Below are positions 18,660-27,519 of a stretch of DNA of 60,745 nt, piece by piece. A program made the position numbers and the translations under genes. The notes below the pieces were generated by a model. It saw only the letters and a list, made by a program, of their open reading frames with translations. It was not told the origin of the DNA and did not search any database. Source of the DNA: Methanobacteriota archaeon. Its GTDB lineage: Archaea; Methanobacteriota; Methanobacteria; Methanobacteriales; Methanobacteriaceae. The stretch covers positions 1-60,745 of the forward strand of contig JAEZKE010000162.1 in NCBI GenBank assembly GCA_023436175.1. Direction: 5' to 3'. Every line of letters begins with the position of its first letter. Positions within the stretch are counted from its first letter, which is position 1.

Positions 18660-18753
18660 ATTTAACACTCCGTAAAATCTGATTTTCATGTGTTATTTTA
18701 TAATTAAAAATTAATAAAACTTCGTTCAAAATCCTCAAAAAAATCAAAGCTTA

Positions 18754-19009
18754 CAAAAATCTCTGATTTTTGTGCTCCAAAAATCCTATGAATTTTTGAG
18801 AGATTTTTTTGGGAGTTAGAAAAAGCTGTCAAAACTTTCAGTTTTGGCGCATGCAAAAACGTAGTTTTTGCAGTTCAGGAAATATACGATTTCCTTCAAC
18901 ATTGAAAATCGGAGATTTTCAAATGCTTTGCTTTTTCTAAAATTCGGAGAATTTTGGCGTTGAAGGAAAACCGAAGGTTTTTCTGAACCGCAAAATCATA
19001 GATTTTGCA
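18754..19009. repeat. Cluster of about nine small palindromes
   Basis: Consecutive short hairpins fill this gap, for example CAAAAATC-TCT-GATTTTTG (18754-18772), a copy with arms CAAAAAT/ATTTTTG, CAAAACTTTCAGTTTTG, GCAAAAACGTAGTTTTTGC, GGAAATATACGATTTCC, TGAAAATCGGAGATTTTCA and GCAAAATC-ATA-GATTTTGC (18991-19009). Stems are 6-9 bp with 3-5 base loops, and the arms differ in detail. They look like many independent insertions of one element type, or an array grown by duplication. No open frame is present. Confidence 0.8.
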
Positions 19010-19526
19010 GGGTTTTATCATTTTTTAATAAATATATCATTGGAAATATTCATTTATATGTATTACAATTTTCTGTTGTGGTAATTTTTGGATAAATATT
19101 GCTTAAAAACAAATATTTTTAAGGTAATTAACAAATATTGAAGCAATTATAACCTATTAAATTCATTAGCATCACTAAATTTGCCATAGGTCTATAATCT
19201 ATTCTATTTTTTAAGTAAATCCAGATTAATTTCGCTATATTCTTAAACATTTAGAAAGCTTTAAAAATTATAAGTTATAACTTAAAATTTAGAAGTATAA
19301 TGAAAGTTCTTAAAGATTCGTAGAATTTTTGGAACCCTAAAAATATTTTTAATATTTTTGGAGGTTGAAGAAAGTTCATCCTGAATTTTCGAAACCTTTC
19401 GAAATTAAAAAATTTTAGAGGTTGAAGGAATGTTATCAAAACTTTCAGTTTTGATACAGCAAACATGAAGTGTTTGCATGCTACGCATTTCTTGAACCCC
19501 AAAAATCAAAGATGGAGGACAATTTA
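19010..19526. repeat. Intergenic region with a second palindrome cluster upstream of parA
   Basis: The left half (19010-19300) is plain AT-rich DNA. From about 19316 to 19516 hairpins of the same family resume, including TCAAAACTTTCAGTTTTGA (19436-19454, nearly identical to a copy at about 18830) and GCAAACA-TGAAG-TGTTTGC (19459-19477). The last arm, CCAAAAATCAAAGAT, runs straight into the GGAGGAC ribosome site of parA, as also seen upstream of ilvC. Confidence 0.7.
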
Positions 19527-20303
19527 ATGGGCGAAACAATTGCAATACTTAATCAAAAAGGCGGTTGTGGTAAAACAACCACTGCAGTTAATTTATCAAC
19601 AGCTTTAGCACTTAACAATAAACGAGTTTTACTGGTAGATATTGATCCGCAGGGTAATGCCACAACAAGCTTTGGAATACCTAAAAGTGAAATTGAAAAA
19701 ACTATTTACACAACATTAACAGGAAAAAATCCAGTAGAAGAAGCAATAATCCCCACAGGGATTGACAGGCTGGACCTTGTTGCAAGTAACATAGCGCTAA
19801 GCGGTGCGGAAATTGAATTAAGTGGTGAAATAGGTTTTCATTCAATATTAAATGAACGTTTAGAGAATATTAAAGACGCTTATGATTATATTTTAATTGA
19901 TGTTCCTCCATCACTGGGAGTACTTACAATAAACTCACTGGTGGCATCTGACAGCGTAATAATCCCCATCCAGGCAGAGTTTTACGCGCTTGAGGGAATG
20001 GCGGACCTTATGGAAGCTATGCAACTTGTAGGGAACCGTTTAAACAGCCCTTGCAATATAAAGGGTATTTTACTTACTTTATATGACTCAAGGACAAGGC
20101 TTGGAAGAGATGTATATGAAAATGTTAAAGAATACTTTGGAGATAAAGAAAATATCTTTGGAATTACTATTCCACGAAATGTTAAACTTGCAGAAGCCCC
20201 AAGTCACGGAAAGCCAGGTATTCTTTATGATGAAGAATGTAAGGGTTCAACTGCATACATGGAGCTTGCAGAAGAAATAATAGGTATGGAGGGTGCAAAA
20301 TGA
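19527..20303 (+). CDS. ParA/Soj-family chromosome or plasmid partition ATPase
   Basis: 258-residue deviant Walker ATPase. KGGCGKT at residues 11-17 has the signature lysine, DIDPQGNATTSFG is switch I/A' and LIDVPPSLG is Walker B. It binds DNA nonspecifically and moves partition complexes in related systems. The frame extends upstream to 19470, but the ATG at 19527 with GGAGGA eight bases before it gives the normal family N-terminus. It overlaps the next gene by four bases (ATGA), so the two are coupled. That neighbour begins with a ParB-like ParA-binding box, supporting a partition role. Confidence 0.95.
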   Translation: MGETIAILNQKGGCGKTTTAVNLSTALALNNKRVLLVDIDPQGNATTSFGIPKSEIEKTIYTTLTGKNPVEEAIIPTGIDRLDLVASNIALSGAEIELSGEIGFHSILNERLENIKDAYDYILIDVPPSLGVLTINSLVASDSVIIPIQAEFYALEGMADLMEAMQLVGNRLNSPCNIKGILLTLYDSRTRLGRDVYENVKEYFGDKENIFGITIPRNVKLAEAPSHGKPGILYDEECKGSTAYMELAEEIIGMEGAK

Positions 20304-20671
20304 CTAAAACAGACAAAAAACAGGGTGGAGCACTTGGACGAGGATTAGACGCATTGATTAGCAAGGAATATGTTAAGGATTCTAAAACTGAAACTATCAA
20401 CGAAGAAATTATCACAAAAGAGCCAAAGAAGGACTTGGAAGTACCTGCCGAAGTAAATGAAATTAACCTAAAAATAATAGATGCAATTTTAGAAGATGTT
20501 CGCAAAAATCCAAGGGTTTCATTTTGGTCTGCAAGGACTGCTGCAGTGTTAAGATTTTTAAGAAAAACAGAACCTGAGTTCAGCATCAGCAGTGAAGCAT
20601 CACTTTTAATGGAAGATGCAGTAAAAGAAAAGTATCCTGAAATCTGGGAAATGTTTGAGGAACATTTATAA
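20300..20671 (+). CDS. ParA-coupled protein with ParB-type N-terminal box
   Basis: 123 residues. The N-terminus KKQGGALGRGLDALISK closely resembles the start of bacterial ParB/Spo0J (GLGRGLDALI), the segment that contacts ParA and stimulates its ATPase. The ParB nuclease/CTPase fold and helix-turn-helix are absent. Instead there is a charged linker (residues 24-55) and a C-terminal region of about 65 residues (NPRVSFWSARTAAVLRFLRK, then SISSEASLLMEDAVKEKYPE) of predicted helices with no family I recognise. It overlaps parA by four bases. Likely the ParA partner and DNA- or chromatin-binding adaptor (inference). Confidence 0.75.
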   Translation: MTKTDKKQGGALGRGLDALISKEYVKDSKTETINEEIITKEPKKDLEVPAEVNEINLKIIDAILEDVRKNPRVSFWSARTAAVLRFLRKTEPEFSISSEASLLMEDAVKEKYPEIWEMFEEHL

Positions 20672-20777
20672 CAATCCCTAAAAAAATTTGAGTTTTTGCA
20701 GGTGTAAAATCTATTAAAACTTGGATTTTCCCGTTTTTTAATTTCGAGCTTTTTAAAATTAAATTTATTATTTTTTA

Positions 20778-20805
20778 ACACCCCAAGTTGAAGAAATTGG
20801 GGTGT
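20778..20805. terminator. Hairpin downstream of the parA operon
   Basis: ACACCCCAA and TTGGGGTGT form a perfect nine-base-pair stem with a ten-base loop about 110 bases after the parA-operon stop. GC-rich arms stand out in this AT-rich gap. A T-rich run precedes it on the plus strand rather than following it, so it could serve either strand or be an RNA structure. Confidence 0.45.
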
Positions 20806-20969
20806 CAAAAGATTATCGACCTGTACAAATCAAATATTTTGGCAAGATTTGAAGATCATTTTTACTCTATCCTGTTATCACTTATAAGTTAGTAGGTATT
20901 AGTTATAAGTTATAAGATTTAACTTATAATTTAAAACTTAGAAAGTATAAACATAAAAATTCAAAAAAA

Positions 20970-22091
20970 TTAAAAACCCAATGTGGCTTGATAAGATTTA
21001 TTCAGCTTTATAAAAGGTTCGGCACGTTTTACAGCCACACCTAATTCTTGAAGCTCTTCTAATTTTTCAAAACGTTTGCCCCGCTTCCTTAAAGTTATAA
21101 TCCTTTTTGCTGATATTTTACCTATTCCTGGAACTCTTATAAGCTCCTCAAAAGATGACTCATTAATTTCAATGGGAAATAAATCTATATTATTCAATGC
21201 AAAGGAATATTTAGGGTCTATTTGTGTATCAATATTTCCATTTTCATCAAATACGAGTTCATCTAAATTAAATCCATAGGAGTTTAATAAAAAATCTGCT
21301 TGATAAAGTCTTGAAGTTCTCTTAGGATGAGGCGTTTCATGATTTTCAAGAGGAGTGCCTTCTAGTGGGCTAAAAGCACTGAAATAACTCCTTTTAAGTT
21401 CTAATTTATCGTACAACTTTTTGGTCATGCTTAATATTTCTTCATCACTTTCATCTGCAGCCCCAATGATGAACTGTGTGGTCTGCCCTGATGGCGCCAG
21501 AGCAGAATTCTTTTTTGCTAATTTGCTGATCCATTTCATCCGCCTTAGAATATCTATGTTATAGTTTTTGGTGCTTGTAAGTTCTTCAAATCCATCAGGG
21601 GTTGCAGCTTCCATATTTATACTTACCCTATCTGCTAAGTGCATGGCACTTTTAATTAAATCATGAGATGTCCCTGGAAGGATTTTAAGGTGTATATATC
21701 CCTCATACCCACAATCTCGAAGTATCCTTGCAACTTCCACTTCATTTTCCATTGAAGTGTTGATATCTCCAGAAATTCCAGAACTTAAAAATAAACCTTC
21801 AACGTATTTTTTATTGAAGTAATCCAAAAAAAGGCTTGAAAGTTCCTGGGGAGTATATTCAAAACGTTCGCATTTTAAGCCGCTGCGATTTAGGCAGTAT
21901 TTGCAGTCATTTGAACATTTATTAGTCATCAGTACTTTAAATAAGGGTATACAACGCCCGTCAGGCGAAGTACTGTTGTATACACCTAACATCTTACCTG
22001 ATGCATAAGTTTCAAAATTGGGATCTACGTAATTACACAGATCGTACTTTGCTGATTCTCCGAGAACTTTGAGTTTTTGTACTGCATTCAT
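20970..22091 (-). CDS. Putative DNA modification/repair radical SAM protein with C-terminal helix-hairpin-helix
   Basis: 373 residues. The radical SAM cluster CX3CX2C is C59, C63, C66 (NKCSNDCKYC). The core TIM-barrel part follows, and a C-terminal helix-hairpin-helix DNA-binding module (LIRVPGIGKISAKRIITLRK, about residues 317-336) is the reason such proteins are thought to work on DNA. This matches the family that in bacteria is often paired with a uracil-DNA-glycosylase-like gene (known family context); no such partner is next to it here. No ribosome site is seen at the ATG, consistent with a leaderless mRNA. The reaction is not established. Confidence 0.82.
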   Translation of the reverse strand: MNAVQKLKVLGESAKYDLCNYVDPNFETYASGKMLGVYNSTSPDGRCIPLFKVLMTNKCSNDCKYCLNRSGLKCERFEYTPQELSSLFLDYFNKKYVEGLFLSSGISGDINTSMENEVEVARILRDCGYEGYIHLKILPGTSHDLIKSAMHLADRVSINMEAATPDGFEELTSTKNYNIDILRRMKWISKLAKKNSALAPSGQTTQFIIGAADESDEEILSMTKKLYDKLELKRSYFSAFSPLEGTPLENHETPHPKRTSRLYQADFLLNSYGFNLDELVFDENGNIDTQIDPKYSFALNNIDLFPIEINESSFEELIRVPGIGKISAKRIITLRKRGKRFEKLEELQELGVAVKRAEPFIKLNKSYQATLGF

Positions 22092-22853
22092 TATATTTTA
22101 TTATATCAAAAATAGTATTATAATTTGTTTTCTAGAAAATGGAAAAGAAGTATTGGCTTGGTGTTACTATTTCTATAAAAATTAAAATTTCAGAAACACA
22201 TTTAAACTATCCTATATGTCCCTATTCTCATTTTATTGTATTATATTTATAAATAACATGGAAATATATTATAATTTAATCACATATGGATTTTTATTTA
22301 TTATATTGTAAAATATGTTACATTAAATCTTTTAATAAATGAATCATAAGTTTATACAATTAAAATGTACATTTAAATATTTTTTATTGCTTTTATATTT
22401 ATATAATACAACTTAAAGGAGTTAAAAAATTAATCTTGTAGAAAGGCAATTTCATTTTCCAAATATATGAAAACAATTGTTAATTATTTTTTTAAATGGT
22501 TTAAATTATTTATTGGTGTATAAATTCTTTTTTTTTGGAGGTAATGTTGGAAAATGAATGAGTTAGTTTAAAATAAATCCAATATACAAGTAAATATTCT
22601 TTTGAAAGGAAATATCTGCAAGACAAAAACATCTAATACTTAAGTTTTTATAAAATAGACTTGTTTTAAAGCTAATCTACTAAAAATAAGAACGTCGAAC
22701 AGGAATTTCTATTTCTGAAATATTATTTCCTCTAATACTGTTTTAAATCAAAAAATAGGCTGTAAATGGCCGTTTTTTCGAATTTTAAACCAAAATATTT
22801 AAATGTAATAAGAAGTACAATATTGGTATTAAAAAAATGACTGTTTAAAAAAT
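22092..22853. other. Long AT-rich intergenic region
   Basis: About 760 bases without a convincing gene. Ribosome-site-like GGAGGTA at about 22538 leads only to a five-codon frame. A TTTAAATGTAATAAG stretch at about 22797-22812 may be the promoter of the zinc-ribbon gene. Otherwise I see nothing beyond AT-rich sequence. Confidence 0.5.
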
Positions 22854-23291
22854 ATGAGTGGAGGAGATATAATTACGCCGAAACAATGGAGTATACCGAT
22901 ATTGGTATTTAGTGTTGCCCTAGTCGGATTGTTTTCTGGAGTTTTAAATGATCAAAGCGCAAGCTATTCAACTGGATCTAAAATTGAACAACCCCCATCT
23001 CAAACAAACAATGTTCAATTAGCTTCTCAGGCAAAAGCAAAAGCTAAAGTTAGAGACGTATTATCAGTAACTGCTAAGTGTTCCTGTAGTTTATATGGAG
23101 ACTATAAATTACATGATCCAGCATGGGTAAACTACTGTCCACGATGTCACCGACAAGGTACCCTTGTATTTGAAAGAACAGGGGACTGTCCCGAAGGAAT
23201 GATACGATGTACTCATTGTGATGCTGATTTCTGTGCAGTACATGGTAAAGAACATGTTAACAGACATCCTGCATATTTAAGAGCAGCTTAA
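22854..23291 (+). CDS. Membrane-anchored zinc-ribbon protein of unknown function
   Basis: 145 residues. A hydrophobic segment (about residues 13-30, WSIPILVFSVALVGLFSGVL) is a membrane anchor or uncleaved signal. A polar Ser/Gln/Lys linker follows, then a cysteine-rich domain with CSCS, CPRCHRQGTLVFE, CPEGMIRCTHCDADFCAVHGKEH, enough cysteines and histidines for two zinc sites. I do not recognise a functional family, although similar cysteine patterns occur in uncharacterised methanobacterial proteins. The GGAGGAG just inside the frame does not serve any usual downstream start, so the ATG at 22854 with a leaderless mRNA is assumed. A strong terminator follows. Confidence 0.65.
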   Translation: MSGGDIITPKQWSIPILVFSVALVGLFSGVLNDQSASYSTGSKIEQPPSQTNNVQLASQAKAKAKVRDVLSVTAKCSCSLYGDYKLHDPAWVNYCPRCHRQGTLVFERTGDCPEGMIRCTHCDADFCAVHGKEHVNRHPAYLRAA

Positions 23292-23322
23292 TCGTACAGT
23301 AAAGTACGAAACTTCTTTTTTT
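23292..23322 (+). terminator. Hairpin plus T-run after the zinc-ribbon gene
   Basis: TCGTAC-AGTAAA-GTACGA (23292-23309) is a perfect six-base-pair stem directly after the stop codon, followed by ACTTCTTTTTTT. It has the form of an intrinsic terminator and separates this gene from lemA. Confidence 0.7.
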
Positions 23323-23421
23323 AATTTTTTAAACAACCACGTGTTTATTTAATATTTATGCTGAATAGTTTTCCAAATATATAAATAACAAAACATCACC
23401 ATCTCAAGATGGTGATTGAAG

Positions 23422-23988
23422 ATGTCAATTTACATGATTATAGGGATTATTATACTTATCTTGATTATTTTAGCAGTTGTTGTTGGGACAATTTTCATGT
23501 ATAATAACCTGGTTGGGTTGCGCAACAGGGTTAAAAATGCATGGTCCCAGATAGATGTTCAACTTAACCGAAGGGCAGACCTAATACCTAATCTCGTAGA
23601 AACAGTTAAGGGTTATGCTAAACATGAGAAAACAGTATTTGAAGAAGTTACTAAGGCAAGATCAAGCCTCATGGGCGCTCAAACAGTTCAAGAGAACGCA
23701 GAAGCAAATAACATGTTAACCGGCGCTTTAAAAAGTCTTTTTGCTGTGGCAGAAAATTATCCTGAATTAAAGGCCAATCAAAACTTTATAAACCTGCAAA
23801 ACCAGTTAGCGGAAACTGAAGATAAAATAGCGTATTCAAGGCAGTTTTACAACGATACAGTACTCATGTACAACAACAAGATCCAGATGTTTCCAAGCAA
23901 CTTACTGGCAAGACAATTTAACTTTACAGAAGCGGAATTCTTTGAAGTTGAAGAATCAGCTCGTTCAGTTCCAAAAGTACAGTTTTAG
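23422..23988 (+). CDS. lemA: LemA family protein
   Basis: 188 residues. One N-terminal membrane helix (about residues 4-27, IIGIIILILIILAVVVGTIF) is followed by a long helical domain with the LemA hallmarks VKNAWSQIDVQLNRRADLIPNLVETVKGYA (positions about 40-70) and FNDTV-like YNDTVLMYNNKIQMFPSN near the end. A TTG at 23416 is in frame, but the ATG at 23422 has GGTGAT at the right distance. It is eight bases from the DUF2207 gene, a pairing also common in bacteria and suggesting a membrane complex. The biochemical role of LemA is not settled. Confidence 0.93.
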   Translation: MSIYMIIGIIILILIILAVVVGTIFMYNNLVGLRNRVKNAWSQIDVQLNRRADLIPNLVETVKGYAKHEKTVFEEVTKARSSLMGAQTVQENAEANNMLTGALKSLFAVAENYPELKANQNFINLQNQLAETEDKIAYSRQFYNDTVLMYNNKIQMFPSNLLARQFNFTEAEFFEVEESARSVPKVQF

Positions 23989-23996
23989 GTGTGTAA

Positions 23997-25805
23997 ATGA
24001 ATAAAAAACATTTTATTTCCCTAACTTTACTATTTTTATTTACGGTTTCAGTTTTCTCGACTGCAGCATTTGCCAGAGATTATTCTATACCCTCTATTGA
24101 CATGGATCTCTTTCCTCAAGATGATGGGACACTGCATGTTAATGAAGTTATCCATTACTCTTTTACAGGGACTTATAATGGCATATATAGGGATGTACCT
24201 ATAAGTGGTAACCAGCAGCTGAAAAATATAGAAGTATCAGCTCAAGGAGCTTATACTAAATCAAGCGTGTCTTATTCTGGAGGAATGGAAAGAATTACCG
24301 TTTATTTATATTCTAATCCTCAAAAGACAACTCCAATAACTGATAAAGATGTCACTGTTACCATCAGCTATGATTTTTTACATGGAATTAAATTCTACAA
24401 TGATGTGGCTGAACTCCAGTACGAATTAGTAGGTACGCAGTGGGACAAGGATATTGGGGCAGTAAATGCAAATATACACCTCAAATCAAATAATGGTGTG
24501 CAATACTGGTTAAATCCTCCTTATTTCGCTGAAAAATCTAACTGGAATGGCAACATTTTAAATGTAGTGGGTAAAACTGTTCCATCAGGGGATTTCTTTG
24601 AGCTTAGAATGGTCATACCTAAAAGTCAATTTGCAGCTAACCCCACAAATGGAGTTATAATAAATCAAAATGGTTTAAGTCAAATAGAAAAGATTCAAAA
24701 CGATTATCAAAATGAATTGAACTTTAAAACAACTCTTTACTCGATACTGGCAGTTTTATTCTTACTTGCATGTTTCATACCTCTGCTTATTTACTTCCGC
24801 TATGGAAGAGAGCCTAAAATTAATTACCAAGCAGAATATGAACGTGATGTACCAACTGATGACCTGCCTGCTGTGGTAAATGCTATATCGGGTAAAGGAT
24901 TGGGTAAAAAAGTAGGCGAACCTGATATGGATGGGTTCAGAGCCACTATAATGGACCTTATAAACCGTAAATACCTGCTGATACAGGATGTTCCACAGAC
25001 TCTTGATAAAAATAAAGATAGATCTATTTCACTTAAAGTAAATGAGGATAAAAATCTCGATGAACTTGCAAACTTTGAATATGATACCATTACTATTCTG
25101 AAAAAGTTTGAAGAAGACGGTGTTATTGATTTAAATAACCTTAAACATGATTTAAAGGATCGGAACTTAGCACAGTCGTTCAAAGAATCATACGGCATCT
25201 GGGAAAGTGATTTAAAAAGTGAATTTTTAAACGATGGAATTATGGATCAAATATTCCTGAAAAAAGGAGATAGCTACCTGAAACTTTTTGGGATCATTGC
25301 TTTAATTGCTGCAGCAGTGACCTTCTTTGCTACAATATCTAATCCACTGCCGGCAGCAAGTTATGCTTTAGTTGCATCTATTATTCTGGGAATTGTGGCA
25401 GTTATATCACTCATCATGCCTCAAAAAGTTGCAGGACAATGGACCACTCACGGCGAAGAATTTGATGCTAAATGGCGTAATTTCAAAAAATATATCCAGG
25501 ATTTCAGCCTTATAAAGGAATATCCTCCTGAATCTGTTAAAGTGTGGAATAAATATCTGGTATATGCAACTGCACTTGGAGTGGCAGATAATGTCAGAAA
25601 ATCCATGGAAATGACTCTTCCAGATGACCAGCTGGCCCAAAGTGATATCTTCCTGTTCCATTACTATGGGGGATACTGGCTCCTTTCATCCAGTTTAGAT
25701 GCAGGTATGCGTACTGCAGCAGCTGCAAGCACCAATGGAAGTGATTTTGGAGGCGTAGGCGATATCGGCGGCGGATTTGGAGGAGGTGGGGGAGGAGCAT
25801 TTTAA
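23997..25805 (+). CDS. DUF2207 membrane protein with glycine-rich tail
   Basis: 602 residues. Signal peptide at 1-27 (ends STAAFARDYS). An extracellular DUF2207 domain follows (about 28-235, IHYSFTGTYNGIYRDVPISG is typical). A membrane segment lies near 245-268, then a cytoplasmic winged-helix-like region rich in charged residues. Two more helices are at about 427-470, and the C-terminus is GGGFGGGGGGAF. The low-complexity Gly tail is a hallmark of the family. Operon with lemA. Probably a cell-envelope protein; the mechanism is unknown. Confidence 0.88.
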   Translation: MNKKHFISLTLLFLFTVSVFSTAAFARDYSIPSIDMDLFPQDDGTLHVNEVIHYSFTGTYNGIYRDVPISGNQQLKNIEVSAQGAYTKSSVSYSGGMERITVYLYSNPQKTTPITDKDVTVTISYDFLHGIKFYNDVAELQYELVGTQWDKDIGAVNANIHLKSNNGVQYWLNPPYFAEKSNWNGNILNVVGKTVPSGDFFELRMVIPKSQFAANPTNGVIINQNGLSQIEKIQNDYQNELNFKTTLYSILAVLFLLACFIPLLIYFRYGREPKINYQAEYERDVPTDDLPAVVNAISGKGLGKKVGEPDMDGFRATIMDLINRKYLLIQDVPQTLDKNKDRSISLKVNEDKNLDELANFEYDTITILKKFEEDGVIDLNNLKHDLKDRNLAQSFKESYGIWESDLKSEFLNDGIMDQIFLKKGDSYLKLFGIIALIAAAVTFFATISNPLPAASYALVASIILGIVAVISLIMPQKVAGQWTTHGEEFDAKWRNFKKYIQDFSLIKEYPPESVKVWNKYLVYATALGVADNVRKSMEMTLPDDQLAQSDIFLFHYYGGYWLLSSSLDAGMRTAAAASTNGSDFGGVGDIGGGFGGGGGGAF

Positions 25806-25946
25806 ACTCTTCTCTCATTTTATCTAAATTTTTTAAATCAATTTAATATCTTCTTTTTAGTGAGTAAATTTGAATTTAATCAATTTCTGAATTTACTATT
25901 TTTTTCAAACTAAATTTTTAAATAACATCTCATCTTATTACATTAT

Positions 25947-27293
25947 ATGAGAATAGTCTTAGCAGGAACAGGAAGTGCAGTAGGGAAAACAACCATTTCA
26001 ACAGGCATAATGAAGGCATTGTCTGAAGAATACCGAGTCCAACCATTTAAAGCAGGTCCTGACTACATAGATACATCGTATCATACCCTTGCAACTGGAA
26101 ATAATTCAAGGAATCTTGATTCATTTTTCATGTCCAATGGGCAAATACGAACCTCATTTGAAAGAGGTTTAAAAACATCAAAAGCTGATTTTGGCATAAT
26201 TGAAGGTGTAAGAGGGCTTTATGAAGGAATAAGTCCTATTGATGATGTTGGGAGCACGGCATCCATTGCAAAAGCGCTTGATGCGCCAGTTATACTTATT
26301 TTAAATTCCCGAAGTCTCGTTAAAAGCGCGGCTGCAGTTGTAATTGGTTTTAAAACACTCGATCCAACTATAAAGATAGAAGGAGTGATCTTAAACCAGG
26401 TAAAAAATAAAAATCACTATCTTAAAACCAAAGAAGCGGTCGAAAAACTGGCAGGTGTAGATGTAATTGGGGGAATACAAAGAGATGATGCAATAAAGGT
26501 GGAACAAAGGCATCTTGGACTTGTACCTGCAGTAGAACGCGAAAATTTATTGGGTTACATTGACAAATGGGGAGAAATCATCAAGGAAAATATAAATATG
26601 GATGCCCTCATTTCTATAATGAAGAATGCGGAGAAGCTGCCTGAAGGAAGGGAAAATACATGGCAGGAAGAAAATAAGAAAAAGGTTAAGATTGGAGTTG
26701 CCATGGATGAAGTGTTCAACTTTTATTATATTGAAAATATAGAATCGTTGAAAGCTAACAATGCAGAAGTAGTTCCATTTAGTCCATTTAAAGATGAAGA
26801 GCTTCCTGATGTTGATGGAATTTATATTGGAGGGGGATACCCTGAAATTTTTGCAAAGGAACTTGAGCAGAATGAATTAATGAGAAGATCTATCCTTAAA
26901 TTCCATGAAGATGGAAATCCAATTTATGCGGAATGCGGGGGGCTCATGTACCTTACAAATTCCATAAACGGTAAAAAAATGTGTGAAATTTTCAATTATG
27001 ATTCAGTAATGACTAAAAAAGTTCAGGGTTTAAGTTATGTAATTTCTGAGACTAAAAATGATAATATAATCACCAAAAAAGGCGATATCTTCAGAGGTCA
27101 TGAGTTCCATTACTCTAAAGTCTTGGTAAACGGTAAACCAGAATATGCATTTAAAATACTCAGGGGAACAGGAATAGAAAATTCATTAGACGGGCTCATG
27201 AGTAAAAACACAGTTGCAAGCTATGTACATACCCATGTTGCAGCGTGCCCTCAGTTTGCTTCTAACTTTACTCAAAGCGCTGGAGGAAACTAA
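25947..27293 (+). CDS. cfbB: Ni-sirohydrochlorin / cobyrinate a,c-diamide synthase
   Basis: 448 residues. It amidates the a and c side chains of a tetrapyrrole using glutamine and ATP. The N-terminal P-loop domain begins MRIVLAGTGSAVGKTTISTG, with FKAGPDYIDTSYH following. The C-terminal glutaminase domain has YIGGGYPEIFAKEL and the nucleophile cysteine in IYAECGGLMYL, with YVHTHVAA carrying the conserved histidine near the end. In methanogens this family acts in coenzyme F430 synthesis (CfbB) and in cobamide synthesis (CbiA); sequence alone does not separate the two. No ribosome site is seen, so it is probably leaderless with TTTTTAAATAA upstream. Confidence 0.88.
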   Translation: MRIVLAGTGSAVGKTTISTGIMKALSEEYRVQPFKAGPDYIDTSYHTLATGNNSRNLDSFFMSNGQIRTSFERGLKTSKADFGIIEGVRGLYEGISPIDDVGSTASIAKALDAPVILILNSRSLVKSAAAVVIGFKTLDPTIKIEGVILNQVKNKNHYLKTKEAVEKLAGVDVIGGIQRDDAIKVEQRHLGLVPAVERENLLGYIDKWGEIIKENINMDALISIMKNAEKLPEGRENTWQEENKKKVKIGVAMDEVFNFYYIENIESLKANNAEVVPFSPFKDEELPDVDGIYIGGGYPEIFAKELEQNELMRRSILKFHEDGNPIYAECGGLMYLTNSINGKKMCEIFNYDSVMTKKVQGLSYVISETKNDNIITKKGDIFRGHEFHYSKVLVNGKPEYAFKILRGTGIENSLDGLMSKNTVASYVHTHVAACPQFASNFTQSAGGN

Positions 27294-27360
27294 AATTTCA
27301 CCAAACTTTTTATAGAATGCAGATAAAGAAAGTATATTTTAATGTGCTCATGTTATGATC

Positions 27361-27378
27361 GTGCAAAATATTTTGCAC
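27361..27378. terminator. Perfect 18-bp palindrome after cfbB
   Basis: GTGCAAAATATTTTGCAC is perfectly palindromic, 67 bases after the cfbB stop and about 140 bases before the next gene. It could mark the 3' end of cfbB or be a regulator site for the polymerase gene. Confidence 0.4.
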
Positions 27379-27519
27379 TGTTAAATTATTTGGTTAATTG
27401 GAATTTGTTTAAAAATTTATTCACATGAATAGGGTAATATTTGTACTAAATTCCAGACAGGAGCGTTCTAATAAATGATTATCATTTAATTCAACTTAAA
27501 AAATTGGCATGGAAAAATC

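Noticed and set aside
20182..20808. Long minus-strand frame across the parA operon end
   Set aside because: Antisense shadow of parA and its partner, whose motifs and overlap show that the plus strand is coding.
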